Positions 45,580-55,937 of a stretch of 64,000 nt of DNA are shown piece after piece. The stretch's first letter is position 1. Each line of letters opens with the position of its first letter. This DNA is from Rahnella aquatilis CIP 78.65 = ATCC 33071. GTDB lineage: Bacteria > Pseudomonadota > Gammaproteobacteria > Enterobacterales > Enterobacteriaceae. Where the stretch lies: NCBI RefSeq assembly GCF_000241955.1, contig NC_016818.1:4526001-4590000 (forward strand). Reading direction: 5' to 3'. The notes under the pieces are model-generated. The model did no database searches. It was not told the DNA's origin and was given only the letters and a program-made list of their open reading frames with translations. The translations under genes were made by a program, and so were the position numbers.

Positions 45580-46515
45580 ATGATCGAACTGAAACACCTG
45601 CGAACGTTGCAAGCACTGCGCAACACCGGGTCACTGGCCGCAGCCGCCTCGCAGCTTCATCAGACCCAATCGGCCCTGTCGCACCAGTTCAGTGACCTTG
45701 AGCAACGTCTCGGTTTCAGATTGTTTGTGCGAAAAAGTCAGCCTCTGCGTTTTACCCCGCAGGGCGAAATCATGCTGAACCTGGCAGAACAGGTGCTGCC
45801 GCAAATTCAGCAGGCATTGCAGGCCTGCAATGAGCCGCACCAGACTTCACTGCGTATCGCGATTGAATGTCACAGTTGTATTCAGTGGCTGACCCCCGCG
45901 CTGGATAACTTCCATCAGAACTGGCCGCAGGTGATGATGGATTTCAAATCCGGCGTGACCTTCGACCCGCAGCCCGCGCTGCAACAGGGCGAGCTGGACA
46001 TCGTATTAACCTCTGACATCCTGCCGCGCAGCGGTTTGCACTATTCGCCGATGTTCGATTTTGAAGTGCGTCTGGTGCTGGCACCGGATCATCCGCTGGC
46101 GACCAAAGCGGTCATCACGCCGGAAGATCTCAGTACGGAAACGCTGATGATTTATCCGGTGCAACGCCAGCGTCTGGATATCTGGCGACATTTCCTGCAA
46201 CCGGCAGGCGTCAGCCCGTCACTGAAAAGTGTCGATAACACGTTGTTATTGATTCAGATGGTGTCGGCGAGAATGGGAATTGCGGCGTTACCCCACTGGG
46301 TCGTGGAGAGTTTTGAGCGCCAGGGTCTGGTGGTGACCAAAACCCTGGGCGATGGCTTATGGAGCCGGTTGTACGCCGCCGTGCGTGACGGCGAACAGCG
46401 TCAGCCTGTGACGGAAGCGTTTATTCGTTCGGCGCGGCAGCACGCGTGCGATCATCTGCCGTTTGTTCGCGACGCGGCACGACCCAACGCCGGTGTACCC
46501 ACAGTGAGGACATAA
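45580..46515 (+). CDS. metR: LysR-type activator of methionine synthesis MetR
   Basis: Homocysteine-responsive regulator that activates metE, metH and related genes and represses itself. The 311-residue protein (E. coli 317) has an N-terminal winged helix-turn-helix (about 1-60, [19 protein letters not shown]) followed by the periplasmic-binding-protein-like co-inducer domain. Its last 95 bp overlap the end of the convergent yigM gene, so its C-terminal tail differs from E. coli. Confidence 0.96.
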   Translation: MIELKHLRTLQALRNTGSLAAAASQLHQTQSALSHQFSDLEQRLGFRLFVRKSQPLRFTPQGEIMLNLAEQVLPQIQQALQACNEPHQTSLRIAIECHSCIQWLTPALDNFHQNWPQVMMDFKSGVTFDPQPALQQGELDIVLTSDILPRSGLHYSPMFDFEVRLVLAPDHPLATKAVITPEDLSTETLMIYPVQRQRLDIWRHFLQPAGVSPSLKSVDNTLLLIQMVSARMGIAALPHWVVESFERQGLVVTKTLGDGLWSRLYAAVRDGEQRQPVTEAFIRSARQHACDHLPFVRDAARPNAGVPTVRT

Positions 46516-47320
46516 TCACAGCGGCACCGATGATAAAGCTCGGCCAGTGCGGCTGCTGTTGCCAGATCGCCAGATTCACCAGCAGCCCGGCCGGGACGTG
46601 AAAGTTGTTCATAATCCCCAACGTTCCCGCATCAACCTGCGTCGCCCCGTAGTTCCACATGAAGTATCCCAGCCCTGAAGCCCCGATCCCCAGCCACACC
46701 AGAATGCCCCACTGTAAATTCGTGGTCGGCAGTTTTTGCGGATTTCCCCACAGGAACCACGCCACCACTGCGCAAAGCAACGCCCCCAGATAGAACCAGG
46801 AAAACGCCGTATGTTGCGGCACCGGACGGGTTTCCATCAGACGTTTGTATCCCACCTGCCCGATGGCAAAACAGATATTCGCCGCCTGCACCAGCAGCAA
46901 ACCGATGATGAAATGTTCGCTGATATGGTCGTAACGGATAATCGCCGCCCCGGCTACCGCCAGCAGCGCGCTGAGCGCATAGCCCATGCGGATTTTCCGC
47001 CCGCTGATCAGGTCATAAATCAGCGTGACATACAGCGGCGTCATGACCGTAAACAACAGGAATTCCGGTACCGACAGGTACAGATAAGCTTCGAAGCTGA
47101 TGAGATACATGATCCCGAGCTGCATCGCCCCCACCGCCATATACAGCAAAATGGTGGTGAGCTGATGGCCTTTCCAGCGTAAAAACGGCAGGAAAACCAG
47201 CGCCGCCAGCCCTAAACGGACTAACACGGAGAACACGCTATCGACCTGTCCGGCCAGATACACGCCAATCAGGCTGAAGGAAAAGGCCCACAAAATGGTG
47301 GTGATGATGAGTAAAGGCAC
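46421..47320 (-). CDS. yigM: EamA-family biotin transporter YigM
   Basis: A 299-residue drug/metabolite transporter (carboxylate/amino acid EamA type) with about ten membrane helices. In E. coli the gene next to metR in the same orientation, yigM (also bioP), encodes a biotin importer. Motifs include the first EamA repeat [17 protein letters not shown] and [12 protein letters not shown]. The C-terminus is polar and charged. The gene overlaps the 3' end of metR by 95 bp, read tail to tail. Confidence 0.88.
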   Translation of the reverse strand: MPLLIITTILWAFSFSLIGVYLAGQVDSVFSVLVRLGLAALVFLPFLRWKGHQLTTILLYMAVGAMQLGIMYLISFEAYLYLSVPEFLLFTVMTPLYVTLIYDLISGRKIRMGYALSALLAVAGAAIIRYDHISEHFIIGLLLVQAANICFAIGQVGYKRLMETRPVPQHTAFSWFYLGALLCAVVAWFLWGNPQKLPTTNLQWGILVWLGIGASGLGYFMWNYGATQVDAGTLGIMNNFHVPAGLLVNLAIWQQQPHWPSFIIGAAVIMSSLWVHRRWVVPRREQTADDRTRAAAPNE

Positions 47321-47533
47321 GGCAGATAAGCCCTGTTTGTCAGAGAAAAAGTGAAAGATGCACGATTGTAACGGAATGGGGAAAACCGCGACGGGTGAAG
47401 ATGGTTTACCTTTGGTTAATTATAGAGCAAACGAGAGCAGCAGCACGCTTTGAGGGAATCGTGCGCTCAAATGACACGCCCGCCGCCGGGATGGCATACA
47501 CTTAAACGATGACTGGAAATGGAGGATGACCTG

Positions 47534-47836
47534 ATGAAATGTTTATATGGAATGCTCGCCGCGCTGCCATTGCTGTTTGCCGTGCAAACCGCCAGCGCCG
47601 CCGAAAAGGTGCCGAATCCTAACGATCCGCTGCTGACCAACCCGTCGCAACAGCGCATGCAACAACAACAGCAAAACAATCAGCAGATGCAAAAACGCCA
47701 GCAGGAGCAGGATTTGCGTAACAGTCAGCAACAGCAGCAACTCAAACTGAAGTCGCAAATCCAGAGCAATCAGCAGCGTTTGCAGATCCAGCAAAATAAC
47801 CAGACGCTGAATCAGAAATTGAATCAGACGCCGTAA
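47534..47836 (+). CDS. yhhA: DUF2756 periplasmic protein (YhhA-like), Gln/Asn-rich
   Basis: A 100-residue secreted protein of unknown function. A Sec signal peptide (about 1-22) ends at TASA, before AEKVPNP. By my count the mature 78 residues hold 28 Gln and 11 Asn, half the chain, with QQQQQ twice and no cysteine. It should be a flexible or coiled-coil-like chain in the periplasm. The start at 47534 has GGAGG upstream. In E. coli yhhA lies beside ugpQ, as here, which supports the name. Confidence 0.85.
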   Translation: MKCLYGMLAALPLLFAVQTASAAEKVPNPNDPLLTNPSQQRMQQQQQNNQQMQKRQQEQDLRNSQQQQQLKLKSQIQSNQQRLQIQQNNQTLNQKLNQTP

Positions 47837-47848
47837 TCCACATGTCAG

Positions 47849-47874
47849 TCAGGCGTGGTGAGTACCACGCCTGA
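47849..47874. terminator. Hairpin between yhhA and ugpQ
   Basis: A perfect 11-bp stem (47849-47859 with 47864-47874, TCAGGCGTGGT and complement) with loop GAGT. It lies between two convergent stop codons. The T-tract on the plus side is short and offset (TTTT at about 47883), so termination is likely but not certain. Confidence 0.65.
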
Positions 47875-47896
47875 TACAGGATTTTACCGGCACGTT

Positions 47897-48643
47897 CTAC
47901 ACAAAGTCCGGCCCGATCACATCAATCTTATCGGTACAAATACAGTCCACGCCCCAGCCCAACAATTCACGCGCGCGCGCCGGATTGTTCACCGTGTACA
48001 CCAGAATATGCAGCCCGGCGTCTTTAATCGCCCGGACGCGTTCTTCGTTCAATAACTTATGGTTGAGGTGCAGGGAAACACATTCCAGTTCGTCGGTCAG
48101 TGCTTTCCAGTCTTCATGCCATTCGTCGATCAGTAAGCCGCGAGGCAATTCCGGTGCGGCTTTTTTGGCGGCAACTAACGCATTGAATTCGAAAGAAGAA
48201 AGCAACGGCGGAACGGCCTGATCTTTCCACAATTCACGGGCAGCCAGCGCGACGTCGGTGCCGGTTTTCTCATCAGTTCCGGTGGTGGGTTTGATCTCGA
48301 TATTCACCATCATATGATGACGCGCACAGCGTTCGGCCACCTGCGCCAGCAGCGGTAATTTCTCACCTTTAAAAGCGGCGCTGTACCAGTTACCGGCATC
48401 GAGCTTTTCGAGTTTTTCCCACGGCAATTCACCGGCCACGCCCCAGCCGTTGCTGGTGCGGTTCAGGGTATCGTCATGTAGCAGGAAGATTTCCCCGTCT
48501 TGCGCCAGTTTGGCGTCAAATTCGATCATGGTGTGACCGTATCTGGCGCCCGTATCGATGGCTGCCAGTGTATTTTCCGGTGCCAGTGCGCCGCCGCCAC
48601 GGTGTGCCACAATGCGAGGATATGGCCAGGCTTTCATGTTCAT
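47897..48643 (-). CDS. ugpQ: Glycerophosphodiester phosphodiesterase UgpQ
   Basis: Cytoplasmic enzyme that hydrolyses glycerophosphodiesters to glycerol-3-phosphate and an alcohol. The 248-residue protein (E. coli 247) has the GDPD catalytic motif [14 protein letters not shown] at the N-terminus with its two catalytic His (the second in [10 protein letters not shown]), and metal ligands in MIEFDAKL and NIEIKP. The ATG overlaps the ugpC stop by 4 bp. Last gene of the ugpBAECQ operon. Confidence 0.96.
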   Translation of the reverse strand: MNMKAWPYPRIVAHRGGGALAPENTLAAIDTGARYGHTMIEFDAKLAQDGEIFLLHDDTLNRTSNGWGVAGELPWEKLEKLDAGNWYSAAFKGEKLPLLAQVAERCARHHMMVNIEIKPTTGTDEKTGTDVALAARELWKDQAVPPLLSSFEFNALVAAKKAAPELPRGLLIDEWHEDWKALTDELECVSLHLNHKLLNEERVRAIKDAGLHILVYTVNNPARARELLGWGVDCICTDKIDVIGPDFV

Positions 48644-49713
48644 TCCATCCGTAATCCGCTGTGAGTATCGAAAAAGTGTAACGCTTTCGCCGGGAAATCC
48701 AAGCGCAACAGCGAACCGGTTGTCGGGAATACTTCATGGGATAAACGCACCACGACACCGCTGTCCGCCAGTTTGCCGTGCGCCAGATTATCCGCGCCCA
48801 GCAGTTCCAGCGTATTCAATACCATCGGGATCCCCTTCTGCGAATCATCAGTCAGATGAATATGTTCAGGACGGATGCCCACTGTCAGTTCGCGACCTCC
48901 CCATTCCGGGCGTGGAACCGGCAACGGCAGTTCGAATCCGTCTTCCATTACCAGCGATGTACCGTCAGTGGTCAGCTGGCCCGGCAATAAATTCATGGCC
49001 GGAGAGCCGATAAAGCTGGCAACAAACAGACTTGCCGGACGGCGGTAAACCTCAGACGGCGTACCGATTTGTTCGGCAATGCCTTTGTTCATCACGATCA
49101 CGCGTTCCGCCAGCGTCATGGCTTCGACCTGATCGTGCGTGACGTACAAACTGGTGGTACGCAGACGGCGGTGAAGCTGTTGCAGTTCGAGGCGCATCTG
49201 CACACGCAGCTTGGCGTCAAGATTGGACAGCGGTTCGTCGAACAGAAATACCGCCGGTTCACGCACGATAGCGCGCCCCATCGCCACGCGCTGACGCTGG
49301 CCACCGGAAAGCTCACGCGGTTTGCGTTTGAGTAGCGGGCCGAGCTCGAGAATGCGCGCCGCTTCTTCGACGCGGGCGAGGATCTGCGCCTTGCCGAAGC
49401 CGCGAATTTTCAGGCCATACGCCATGTTATCGAATACGCTCATATGCGGGTACAGCGCGTAGTTCTGAAACACCATCGCGATACCGCGATCTTTCGGTTC
49501 CAGCTCGGTGACGCGCTGGTCGTTAATATAAATATCACCGGAGGTGGTGCGCTCCAGCCCGGCGACCATGCGCAGCAGGGTGGATTTTCCACAGCCGGAA
49601 GGGCCGACCATCACGATGAATTCGCCGTCAGCGACGTCCAGATCAATGCTTTGGATAATCTGGTTTTTGCCGTCGTAGGATTTGGTCACTGCCTGTAATT
49701 TCAAATTTGCCAT
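48640..49713 (-). CDS. ugpC: Glycerol-3-phosphate ABC importer ATPase UgpC
   Basis: The nucleotide-binding subunit of the Ugp importer, a MalK-type ATPase of 357 residues. Walker A is GPSGCGKST (about 37-45), the signature is [19 protein letters not shown] and Walker B is [12 protein letters not shown], followed by the switch His in YVTHDQ. The C-terminal 120 residues form the regulatory OB-type domain. It lies 6 bp after ugpE. Confidence 0.97.
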   Translation of the reverse strand: MANLKLQAVTKSYDGKNQIIQSIDLDVADGEFIVMVGPSGCGKSTLLRMVAGLERTTSGDIYINDQRVTELEPKDRGIAMVFQNYALYPHMSVFDNMAYGLKIRGFGKAQILARVEEAARILELGPLLKRKPRELSGGQRQRVAMGRAIVREPAVFLFDEPLSNLDAKLRVQMRLELQQLHRRLRTTSLYVTHDQVEAMTLAERVIVMNKGIAEQIGTPSEVYRRPASLFVASFIGSPAMNLLPGQLTTDGTSLVMEDGFELPLPVPRPEWGGRELTVGIRPEHIHLTDDSQKGIPMVLNTLELLGADNLAHGKLADSGVVVRLSHEVFPTTGSLLRLDFPAKALHFFDTHSGLRME

Positions 49714-49719
49714 TTCAGT

Positions 49720-50565
49720 TTACTTCTCACTGTCTACCAGGCCGCGCACAAACCAGCGCTGCATCAGGAGCACCACCGCCAGCGGTGGCAATAAGGTCAG
49801 GATCATGGCCGCCATCACCTGATTCCATTGGGTCGAGCCGTCGCCGGAAGAAATCATGCTTTTAATCCCCGCCACCGCCGTGCCCATCGAGGCATCGCTG
49901 GTGATCAGGATCGGCCACAAATACTGGTTCCAGCCATAGATGAAGGTGATGACGAACAGCGCGGCAAGATTGGTTTTTGACAGCGGCAACACGATATCCC
50001 AGAAGAAGCGCATCGCGCCCGCACCGTCGATACGCGCCGCTTCCAGCAATTCATCGGGCAGGGTCATAAAGAACTGACGGAACAGGAAGGTCGCGGTAGC
50101 AGACGCCATCAGCGGCAGCGTCAGGCCGGTGTAGCTGTCGAGCATATGCAGATTGGCGATCACCTGCACGGTCGGGAAAATACGCACTTCCACCGGCAGC
50201 ATCAGCGTCATAAAAATCAGCCAGAAAAACAGGTTACGCAGCGGGAAACGGAAATAGACAATGGCGTAGGCCGACAGCATTGATACCGAAATCTTACCGA
50301 CGGTGATCACCATCGCCATGATGAAGCTATTAATCAGCATCCGCCCGAATGCCGGACTGCTGTTACCTGCGCCCTGCGTCCAGATGGTGCTGATGTTTTC
50401 CCATAAATGCGTGCCCGGGATCAGCGTCATCGGCACGTCAAAAATTTGTTTGTTGTCCAGCGAGGCTGCCACAAACGCGACGTACAACGGAAAGAGGATC
50501 ACCAGCACGCCGAGCAGCAGCATGATGTGGCTGAAGATATCCAGCCCTCTGCGGTTTTCAATCAT
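49720..50565 (-). CDS. ugpE: Glycerol-3-phosphate ABC importer permease UgpE
   Basis: One of the two membrane permeases, 281 residues, six predicted helices. The EAA loop that contacts UgpC is [25 protein letters not shown] overlap with ugpA upstream. The N-terminus is charged ([13 protein letters not shown]). Confidence 0.96.
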   Translation of the reverse strand: MIENRRGLDIFSHIMLLLGVLVILFPLYVAFVAASLDNKQIFDVPMTLIPGTHLWENISTIWTQGAGNSSPAFGRMLINSFIMAMVITVGKISVSMLSAYAIVYFRFPLRNLFFWLIFMTLMLPVEVRIFPTVQVIANLHMLDSYTGLTLPLMASATATFLFRQFFMTLPDELLEAARIDGAGAMRFFWDIVLPLSKTNLAALFVITFIYGWNQYLWPILITSDASMGTAVAGIKSMISSGDGSTQWNQVMAAMILTLLPPLAVVLLMQRWFVRGLVDSEK

Positions 50566-51449
50566 TGATAACGCACCTTACGCTCGACAAAGCGGAACTG
50601 AATGAACGTCAGGCCGCAAACCAGCAGCATCAGAATCACGGACTGCGCGGCAGAACTGGACAAGTCCAGACCGGAGAAACCTTCGCGGTACACTTTGTAA
50701 ATCAGAGTGGTGGTCGCCTGCACCGGGCCACCGGCCGTCGCGGCATCAATGACCGGGAAGGTATCAAAGAAGGCGTACACCAGATTGACCACCAGCAGGA
50801 AGAAACTGACCGGTGAAATCAGCGGTAACACCAGATTGAAGAAACGGCGAACCGGGCCTGCACCATCGATAGCCGCCGCTTCCACCAGTGATTTAGGGAT
50901 CGACTGCAACGCCGCCAGGAAGAACAGGAAGTTGTAGCTGACCTGCTTCCAGACCGATGCCAGCACCACCAGGAACATCGCCTGACCGCTGTTTTGCGCG
51001 TGGTTCCAGTTGTAGCCTATCGAGCCTAAGAAATGAGTAATCAGACCGAGACCGGGGCTGAACAGGAACATCCACAATACGGCGGCAACAGCGGGCGCAA
51101 CGGCGTATGGCAGGATCATCAGCGTCTGATAAATCCGGCTGCCGCGCACAACATGATCGACCAGCGCCGCGAAAAACAGCGAAACCGCCAGCCCGATAAA
51201 CGCCACCATAAAGCTGAATTTCAACGTGGTGTAGAAAGAATCGAGATAGTACGAGTCCTGAAAAAGCTGCGTGAAGTTAGTCAGCCCGGCAAACGTACTC
51301 GACAAGCCGAACGGATCCAGCGTCTGCACCGAATACCACAGCGCCTGACCCGCAGGCCACAGGAAAAATATCGCGGTGATCAGCAGTTGCGGCAGCACCA
51401 GCGCGTAGGGCAACCAGCTGCAACCAAAACCGGGACGGTGTGAACTCAT
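50562..51449 (-). CDS. ugpA: Glycerol-3-phosphate ABC importer permease UgpA
   Basis: The second permease, 295 residues with six predicted helices. The EAA loop is [21 protein letters not shown], the usual partner of the UgpE loop. It is separated from ugpB by 143 bp that hold a paired hairpin repeat, an uncommon gap in an otherwise tight operon. Confidence 0.96.
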   Translation of the reverse strand: MSSHRPGFGCSWLPYALVLPQLLITAIFFLWPAGQALWYSVQTLDPFGLSSTFAGLTNFTQLFQDSYYLDSFYTTLKFSFMVAFIGLAVSLFFAALVDHVVRGSRIYQTLMILPYAVAPAVAAVLWMFLFSPGLGLITHFLGSIGYNWNHAQNSGQAMFLVVLASVWKQVSYNFLFFLAALQSIPKSLVEAAAIDGAGPVRRFFNLVLPLISPVSFFLLVVNLVYAFFDTFPVIDAATAGGPVQATTTLIYKVYREGFSGLDLSSSAAQSVILMLLVCGLTFIQFRFVERKVRYQ

Positions 51450-51482
51450 GATGGATTACTCGTTAATGCAATGACAGGTTTG

Positions 51483-51583
51483 GCTCCTCCCCCTGCGAAG
51501 GGGGAGGTTGGGAGGGGGTTTGGCAAGCGACTGAGTTGTCTTTGATACCCCACCCCAGCCCTCCCCTTCGCAGGGGAGGGAGC
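51483..51583. repeat. REP-like paired hairpin element, copy A (ugpB-ugpA)
   Basis: Two 37-bp units in opposite orientation: 51483-51519 and 51547-51583, separated by 27 bp. Each contains its own hairpin around the core CTGCGAAG flanked by C-runs and G-runs, plus a G/T-rich tail, and the two units can also pair with each other. The structure starts 9 bp after the ugpB stop codon. A second copy is at 58186-58314, in the liv operon. It resembles the bacterial interspersed mosaic elements of Enterobacterales. Confidence 0.85.
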
Positions 51584-51592
51584 AAAACTGGA

Positions 51593-52906
51593 TTACTTCG
51601 TTGAAGCTTCGAAGCGACGGAGTAACAAATTCCCGCGCTGAACAGCGGTATCCAGTGCTTCTTTCGCCGTTTTCTTGCCGCTCCATACGCTTTCCAGTTC
51701 TTCATCCACGACGGTACGGATCTGAGGCATGTTGCCCAGACGCAGACCTTTGGTGAACGGCAATGGCGGTTTGTTCAGCATCTGGCGGGTGGCGACGTCA
51801 GAGCCCGGGTTCTTCTCATAGAAGCCTTGTTTTTTGGTCAGCTCATACGCGGCAGTCGTCACCGGCAGATAACCGGTTTTCTGATGCCATTCGGCTGCGA
51901 TTTCCGGCGTGGTCAGGTATTGCAGGAATTCGGCAACGCCTTTGTAGGTGTCTTTGTCTTTGCCGTTCATCACCCACAGGCTGGCACCGCCGATGATGGC
52001 GTTTTGCGGCGCGCCTTTGATGTCTGCGTCGTAAGGCATCATGCCTACGCCATAGTTGAATTTGGAATACTGACGGATATCCGCCAGGGAGCCGGAAGAT
52101 GCAGTGGTCATCGCGCAATCACCGTTGTAGAACTTAGCGGTAGATTCGTCTTTACGACCAAAATAGGTGAAATCACCCTTCTTGTTCATGTCTTGCAGCA
52201 TCTGGATGTGTTTGATTTGTTCGGGTTTGTTGAATTCCAGAACCGCATCGCTGCCATCGAAACCGTTATTTTTGGTGGCGATCGGCAAACTATGCCAGGC
52301 GCTGAAGTTCTCGATCTGGATCCAACCCTGCCAGCCGCTGGCGTAGCCACATTTCATGCCGGCTTCACGTAATTTCGCGGTGTACACGGCCATGTCCTGC
52401 CAGGTTTTCGGTGGCTGATCCGGATTCAGACCGGCTTTTTTGAAAGCATCTTTGTTGTAATACAGCACCGGTGTGGAGCTGTTGAAAGGCTGCGACAGCA
52501 GGCGGCCTTTGGAATCGGAGTAATAGCCGGAAACAGTCGGCACGAACTGCGAAACGTCTTCTTTAATCCCTGCCTCGCTGAACACTTCGTAAACCGGTTT
52601 GATGGCTTTGCTGGCCATCATGGTCGCGGTGCCTACTTCGTAAACCTGCAAAATCGCAGGCGCATTACCCGTGCGGTACGCGGCGATACCGGCCGCCAGG
52701 CTTTCGTCGTATTTACCCTTATAGACCGGCACGATTTTGACATCAGGATGCGTCTGGTTAAAACGGTCAGCCAGCGAGTTCACTTCTTTGCCTAATTCGC
52801 CGTCCATTGAGTGCCAGAAAGGAATTTCTGTCACAGCGAATGCATTGGCGCTGACAGCCAGCGTCAGCGCGGTGCCGATGACCGTTTTTTTGAGGTTGAT
52901 GAACAT
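51593..52906 (-). CDS. ugpB: Glycerol-3-phosphate-binding periplasmic protein UgpB
   Basis: Periplasmic solute-binding protein that captures sn-glycerol-3-phosphate and glycerophosphodiesters. It is 437 residues (E. coli 438). The signal peptide (about 1-24) starts [20 protein letters not shown] and ends NAFA before [10 protein letters not shown]. The ATG at 52906 has AGGAGA upstream; an ATG at 52939 would add 11 residues and spoil the signal. First gene of the operon; upstream are Pho-box-like repeats. Confidence 0.96.
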   Translation of the reverse strand: MFINLKKTVIGTALTLAVSANAFAVTEIPFWHSMDGELGKEVNSLADRFNQTHPDVKIVPVYKGKYDESLAAGIAAYRTGNAPAILQVYEVGTATMMASKAIKPVYEVFSEAGIKEDVSQFVPTVSGYYSDSKGRLLSQPFNSSTPVLYYNKDAFKKAGLNPDQPPKTWQDMAVYTAKLREAGMKCGYASGWQGWIQIENFSAWHSLPIATKNNGFDGSDAVLEFNKPEQIKHIQMLQDMNKKGDFTYFGRKDESTAKFYNGDCAMTTASSGSLADIRQYSKFNYGVGMMPYDADIKGAPQNAIIGGASLWVMNGKDKDTYKGVAEFLQYLTTPEIAAEWHQKTGYLPVTTAAYELTKKQGFYEKNPGSDVATRQMLNKPPLPFTKGLRLGNMPQIRTVVDEELESVWSGKKTAKEALDTAVQRGNLLLRRFEASTK

Positions 52907-52978
52907 GCCTGTCTCCTGAATTCTGCTGGTGTGCTGCAAGTGCAGCCTGAAGTATGCCGGGTAGAGTCGGGAGGTAAA

Positions 52979-53021
52979 ATGACATGGTTAAGTGACAGAA
53001 AAATAAACATTAAATGACAAT
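52979..53021 (-). promoter_or_regulatory. Possible Pho boxes upstream of ugpB
   Basis: On the minus strand TGTCA occurs at 53015-53019, at 52993-52997, and as TGTCAT near 52979-52984. The first two are exactly 22 bp apart, twice the 11-bp Pho-box period, with a degenerate TGTTTA between them. E. coli ugpB is PhoB-activated, and CTGTCA is the box core. The third repeat is out of phase (13 bp), so the match is partial. Confidence 0.5.
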
Positions 53022-53118
53022 GAAGTTACAACAGCGTTAAATGCAGATGACGGACAGATGGCAAAAAATAAGGCGCATCGGGTTAACGATGCGCCTCAGG
53101 GAAGACGAAAAAGAGGAA

Positions 53119-54306
53119 TTACAGCGCGCGTTTCAGACGGGCAACGGCCTCATGCATTTGCTCTTCGGTCGCGGTGGCGAATGACAAACGGAAGGTCGAG
53201 TGATCCGGATTATCGGCATAGAAGAATTCACCCGGTACAAACACCACGCCCTGCTCAAGCGTCTTTTTCATCCACTCAGCGCAGTTACGCGGCTCGCGGA
53301 AGCGCGCCCACAGGAACATGCCGCCTTTCGGATATTCAAACGTCAGCACGTCACCCAGCTCGCGCTCCAGCAATCCGGCCATGATCTGACATTTGTTTTT
53401 ATACGCCGCACGGATGGTTTCGATCTGTTTCGGCAGACGGCCCAGACCGAGATAATATTCCGCAATGGTCTGCGACAACGCGCTGGCATGCAGATCCGCC
53501 GCCTGTTTGATGATGGCGACTTTATGCAGCAACCAGTCAGGCATAATCACCCAGCCCAGACGCAGGCCCGGTGCCAGGATTTTGGAAAATGTCGAGGTAT
53601 AGATGATGTTATCCGCGTGACCGAACAGTGCTTTCGACAGCTCAAACAGCGTCGGCTGGCGTTCGTCGGTGAAACGCAGTTCGCCGTACGGGTCATCTTC
53701 CACAATCAGGAATTCATACTGTGCTGCCAGTTTTACTAACTGTTCACGACGGGCACGGCTCAGGGTCACGCCGCTCGGGTTTCCGAAAGTTGGAACCAGA
53801 TACACCCCTTTGATTTTCTGCGTTTTCAGCAGCTCCGCCAGCTCATCAACAATCATGCCATCGCCGTCAGAACCGACGGACAACAGCCTGGCTTCCGCCA
53901 GTTCCAGCGTCTGTAACGCCGCCAGATACGTCGGGCGTTCAACCACAAAAATATCATCCGGATTGACGACCGCACGCATCACCAGATCCAGCGCCTGCTG
54001 GGAGCCTGCGGTGACCACGATATCATCCGGGCTGGCGACCACGCCACGTTCCTGACAAAGCTCAGCAATACGCTCACGCAGCGTATAACTGCCTTCGGTC
54101 AGACCATACTGAAAAGCGTGTTCCGGCTGTTCAGTGATAGCCAGTTGCGTGGCTTCACGCAGGCCGTCGAAATCAAAAAGCGCCGAAGAAGGAATACCAC
54201 CCGCCAGCGAAATAACGCCTTCCATCTTGCTGTGTTTCAGCAATTCCCGGATGGCCGAACTTTTAAGCCTGACCATACGGGCGGCGAGTAAACCTTCTGT
54301 GTTCAT
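53119..54306 (-). CDS. PLP-dependent aminotransferase, 2-aminoadipate/aromatic type
   Basis: A 395-residue fold-type I aminotransferase (class I/II). The PLP lysine is K242 in STFSKILAPGLRLGW. The Asp that contacts the pyridine nitrogen is in LIVEDDPYGELRF (D204/D205), and GSQQALDL and PTFGNPSG also fit. It resembles LysN/2-aminoadipate and MocR-derived transaminases but has no winged-helix domain. The substrate is not known. It sits between ugpB and livF, where E. coli has no such gene, and 131 bp of separate intergenic DNA suggests its own promoter. Nearness to liv suggests amino-acid use, but that is only inference. Confidence 0.85.
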   Translation of the reverse strand: MNTEGLLAARMVRLKSSAIRELLKHSKMEGVISLAGGIPSSALFDFDGLREATQLAITEQPEHAFQYGLTEGSYTLRERIAELCQERGVVASPDDIVVTAGSQQALDLVMRAVVNPDDIFVVERPTYLAALQTLELAEARLLSVGSDGDGMIVDELAELLKTQKIKGVYLVPTFGNPSGVTLSRARREQLVKLAAQYEFLIVEDDPYGELRFTDERQPTLFELSKALFGHADNIIYTSTFSKILAPGLRLGWVIMPDWLLHKVAIIKQAADLHASALSQTIAEYYLGLGRLPKQIETIRAAYKNKCQIMAGLLERELGDVLTFEYPKGGMFLWARFREPRNCAEWMKKTLEQGVVFVPGEFFYADNPDHSTFRLSFATATEEQMHEAVARLKRAL

Positions 54307-54366
54307 GACATGTTCCTGATGATGTGCAAAGTTATACGAATGTAAGCGATGTTAATTTATAGACAA

Positions 54367-54399
54367 AATAAAAACCGCAAAGCGCTTGCCGTGCGGTTT
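54367..54399 (-). terminator. Intrinsic terminator of the liv operon
   Basis: AAACCGCA (54372-54379) pairs with TGCGGTTT (54392-54399), with a 12-nt loop. On the minus strand the stem is followed by TTATTTTG, a U-rich tail. It lies 39 bp after the livF stop. Confidence 0.8.
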
Positions 54400-54437
54400 G
54401 TCAGATTTAACACAGTTTTTTAAAATCCGAAGCCAAT

Positions 54438-55139
54438 TTAAGCGCCGAGATAGGCCGCACGCACGGCTTCGTTCGCCAGCAATGCCGCACCGGTATCTTC
54501 CAGCACCACGTGACCGTTTTCCAGAACGTAACCGCGATCGGCCAGTTTCAGCGCCTGATTGGCGTTTTGCTCGACCAGGAAGATGGTCATGCCCTCTTCG
54601 CGCAGTTGCTGGATGGTGTCGAAAATCTGCTGGATGATGATCGGCGCCAGACCCAGCGACGGTTCATCAAGCAGCAGCAAACGTGGCTGGCTCATCAGCG
54701 CACGGCCAATCGCCAGCATCTGTTGCTCACCGCCGGACATGGTGCCTGAACGCTGCACGCGACGCTCTTTCAGGCGCGGGAACAGCGTAAACACACGCTC
54801 CAGCCGTTCCTGATACTGATCGCGTGTGGCAAAAAAACCGCCCATCGCCAGATTTTCTTCCACCGTCATGCGTGAAAATACGCGGCGGCCTTCCGGCACA
54901 ATCGCAATGTCGCCGCGCATGATTTTGGCGGTCTGCCACTGCGTGATGTCTTTTCCTTCGAAAATAATGGAGCCGTTCGTCGCACGCGGTTCGCCACATA
55001 AACTGCCGAGCAGCGTGGTTTTACCCGCGCCGTTCGCGCCGATCAGCGTGACGATTTCCCCTTTATTAATATTCAGACTGACTTCATGCAGCGCCTGAAT
55101 TTTGCCGTAATGGGCGGATACCTGATTAAATGACAACAT
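54438..55139 (-). CDS. livF: Branched-chain amino acid ABC importer ATPase LivF
   Basis: One of the two ATPases of the LIV importer, 233 residues. Walker A is GANGAGKTT, the signature is [17 protein letters not shown], and Walker B is [12 protein letters not shown]. The C-terminal YLGA is typical. It is 28 bp after livG. Confidence 0.97.
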   Translation of the reverse strand: MLSFNQVSAHYGKIQALHEVSLNINKGEIVTLIGANGAGKTTLLGSLCGEPRATNGSIIFEGKDITQWQTAKIMRGDIAIVPEGRRVFSRMTVEENLAMGGFFATRDQYQERLERVFTLFPRLKERRVQRSGTMSGGEQQMLAIGRALMSQPRLLLLDEPSLGLAPIIIQQIFDTIQQLREEGMTIFLVEQNANQALKLADRGYVLENGHVVLEDTGAALLANEAVRAAYLGA

Positions 55140-55166
55140 CTTGTTCTGTCCCTTAGACTTCGCCCA

Positions 55167-55937
55167 TTAACCTTCGCCTAAATAGGCGCGGATCACGTCA
55201 GGATTATTACGAATTTCAGCCGGTGTGCCCTGCGCCAGCGGCGTTCCCTGATTCACCACATAGATACGGTCAGAAATGCCCATCACCAGTTTCATGTCGT
55301 GCTCAATCAGCAGCACCGACACGTTGTGCTGGTTACGCAATTCAGCGATCAGCTGGTTCAGCTCTTCGGTTTCTCGCGGGTTCAGGCCAGCAGCCGGTTC
55401 GTCGAGCATCAGGATTTCCGGACGCGTGACCATGCAGCGGACAATTTCCAGACGGCGTTGCTGACCGTAAGCCAGATTACCCGCCTGACGGTTTGCCAGT
55501 TCGAGCAGTCCGACACGTTCCAGCCAGTCGGCTGCGCGATCGAGCGCATCCGCTTCGGCACGACGAAAGCCCGGCGTTTTGAACAGGCCCGCCAGCACGC
55601 CGCTTTTCAGGTGCTGATGCTGTGCGACCAGCAGGTTTTCGATCACGGTCATCTCGCGGAACAGGCGCACGTGCTGGAAAGTACGCACCACGCCCATGCG
55701 GGCAATTTTCTGCCCCGGTAATCCTTCAAGATGCTGATCACGCAGTTTAATGGTGCCACCGCTCGGTTTGTAGAAACCGGTCAGACAGTTAAATACCGTG
55801 GTTTTACCGGCACCGTTCGGGCCGATCAGGGAAACAATTTCGCCCTGATTGAGGTTCAGCGCCACGTTGTTGACCGCCAGCAGGCCGCCAAAACGCATCA
55901 TCAGCCCTTCAACCGCTAACAGAGGTTGCGTACTCAT
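55167..55937 (-). CDS. livG: Branched-chain amino acid ABC importer ATPase LivG
   Basis: The partner ATPase, 256 residues. Walker A is GPNGAGKTT, followed by [13 protein letters not shown]. The signature is [19 protein letters not shown] and Walker B is [12 protein letters not shown]. The ATG overlaps the livM stop by 4 bp. Confidence 0.97.
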   Translation of the reverse strand: MSTQPLLAVEGLMMRFGGLLAVNNVALNLNQGEIVSLIGPNGAGKTTVFNCLTGFYKPSGGTIKLRDQHLEGLPGQKIARMGVVRTFQHVRLFREMTVIENLLVAQHQHLKSGVLAGLFKTPGFRRAEADALDRAADWLERVGLLELANRQAGNLAYGQQRRLEIVRCMVTRPEILMLDEPAAGLNPRETEELNQLIAELRNQHNVSVLLIEHDMKLVMGISDRIYVVNQGTPLAQGTPAEIRNNPDVIRAYLGEG

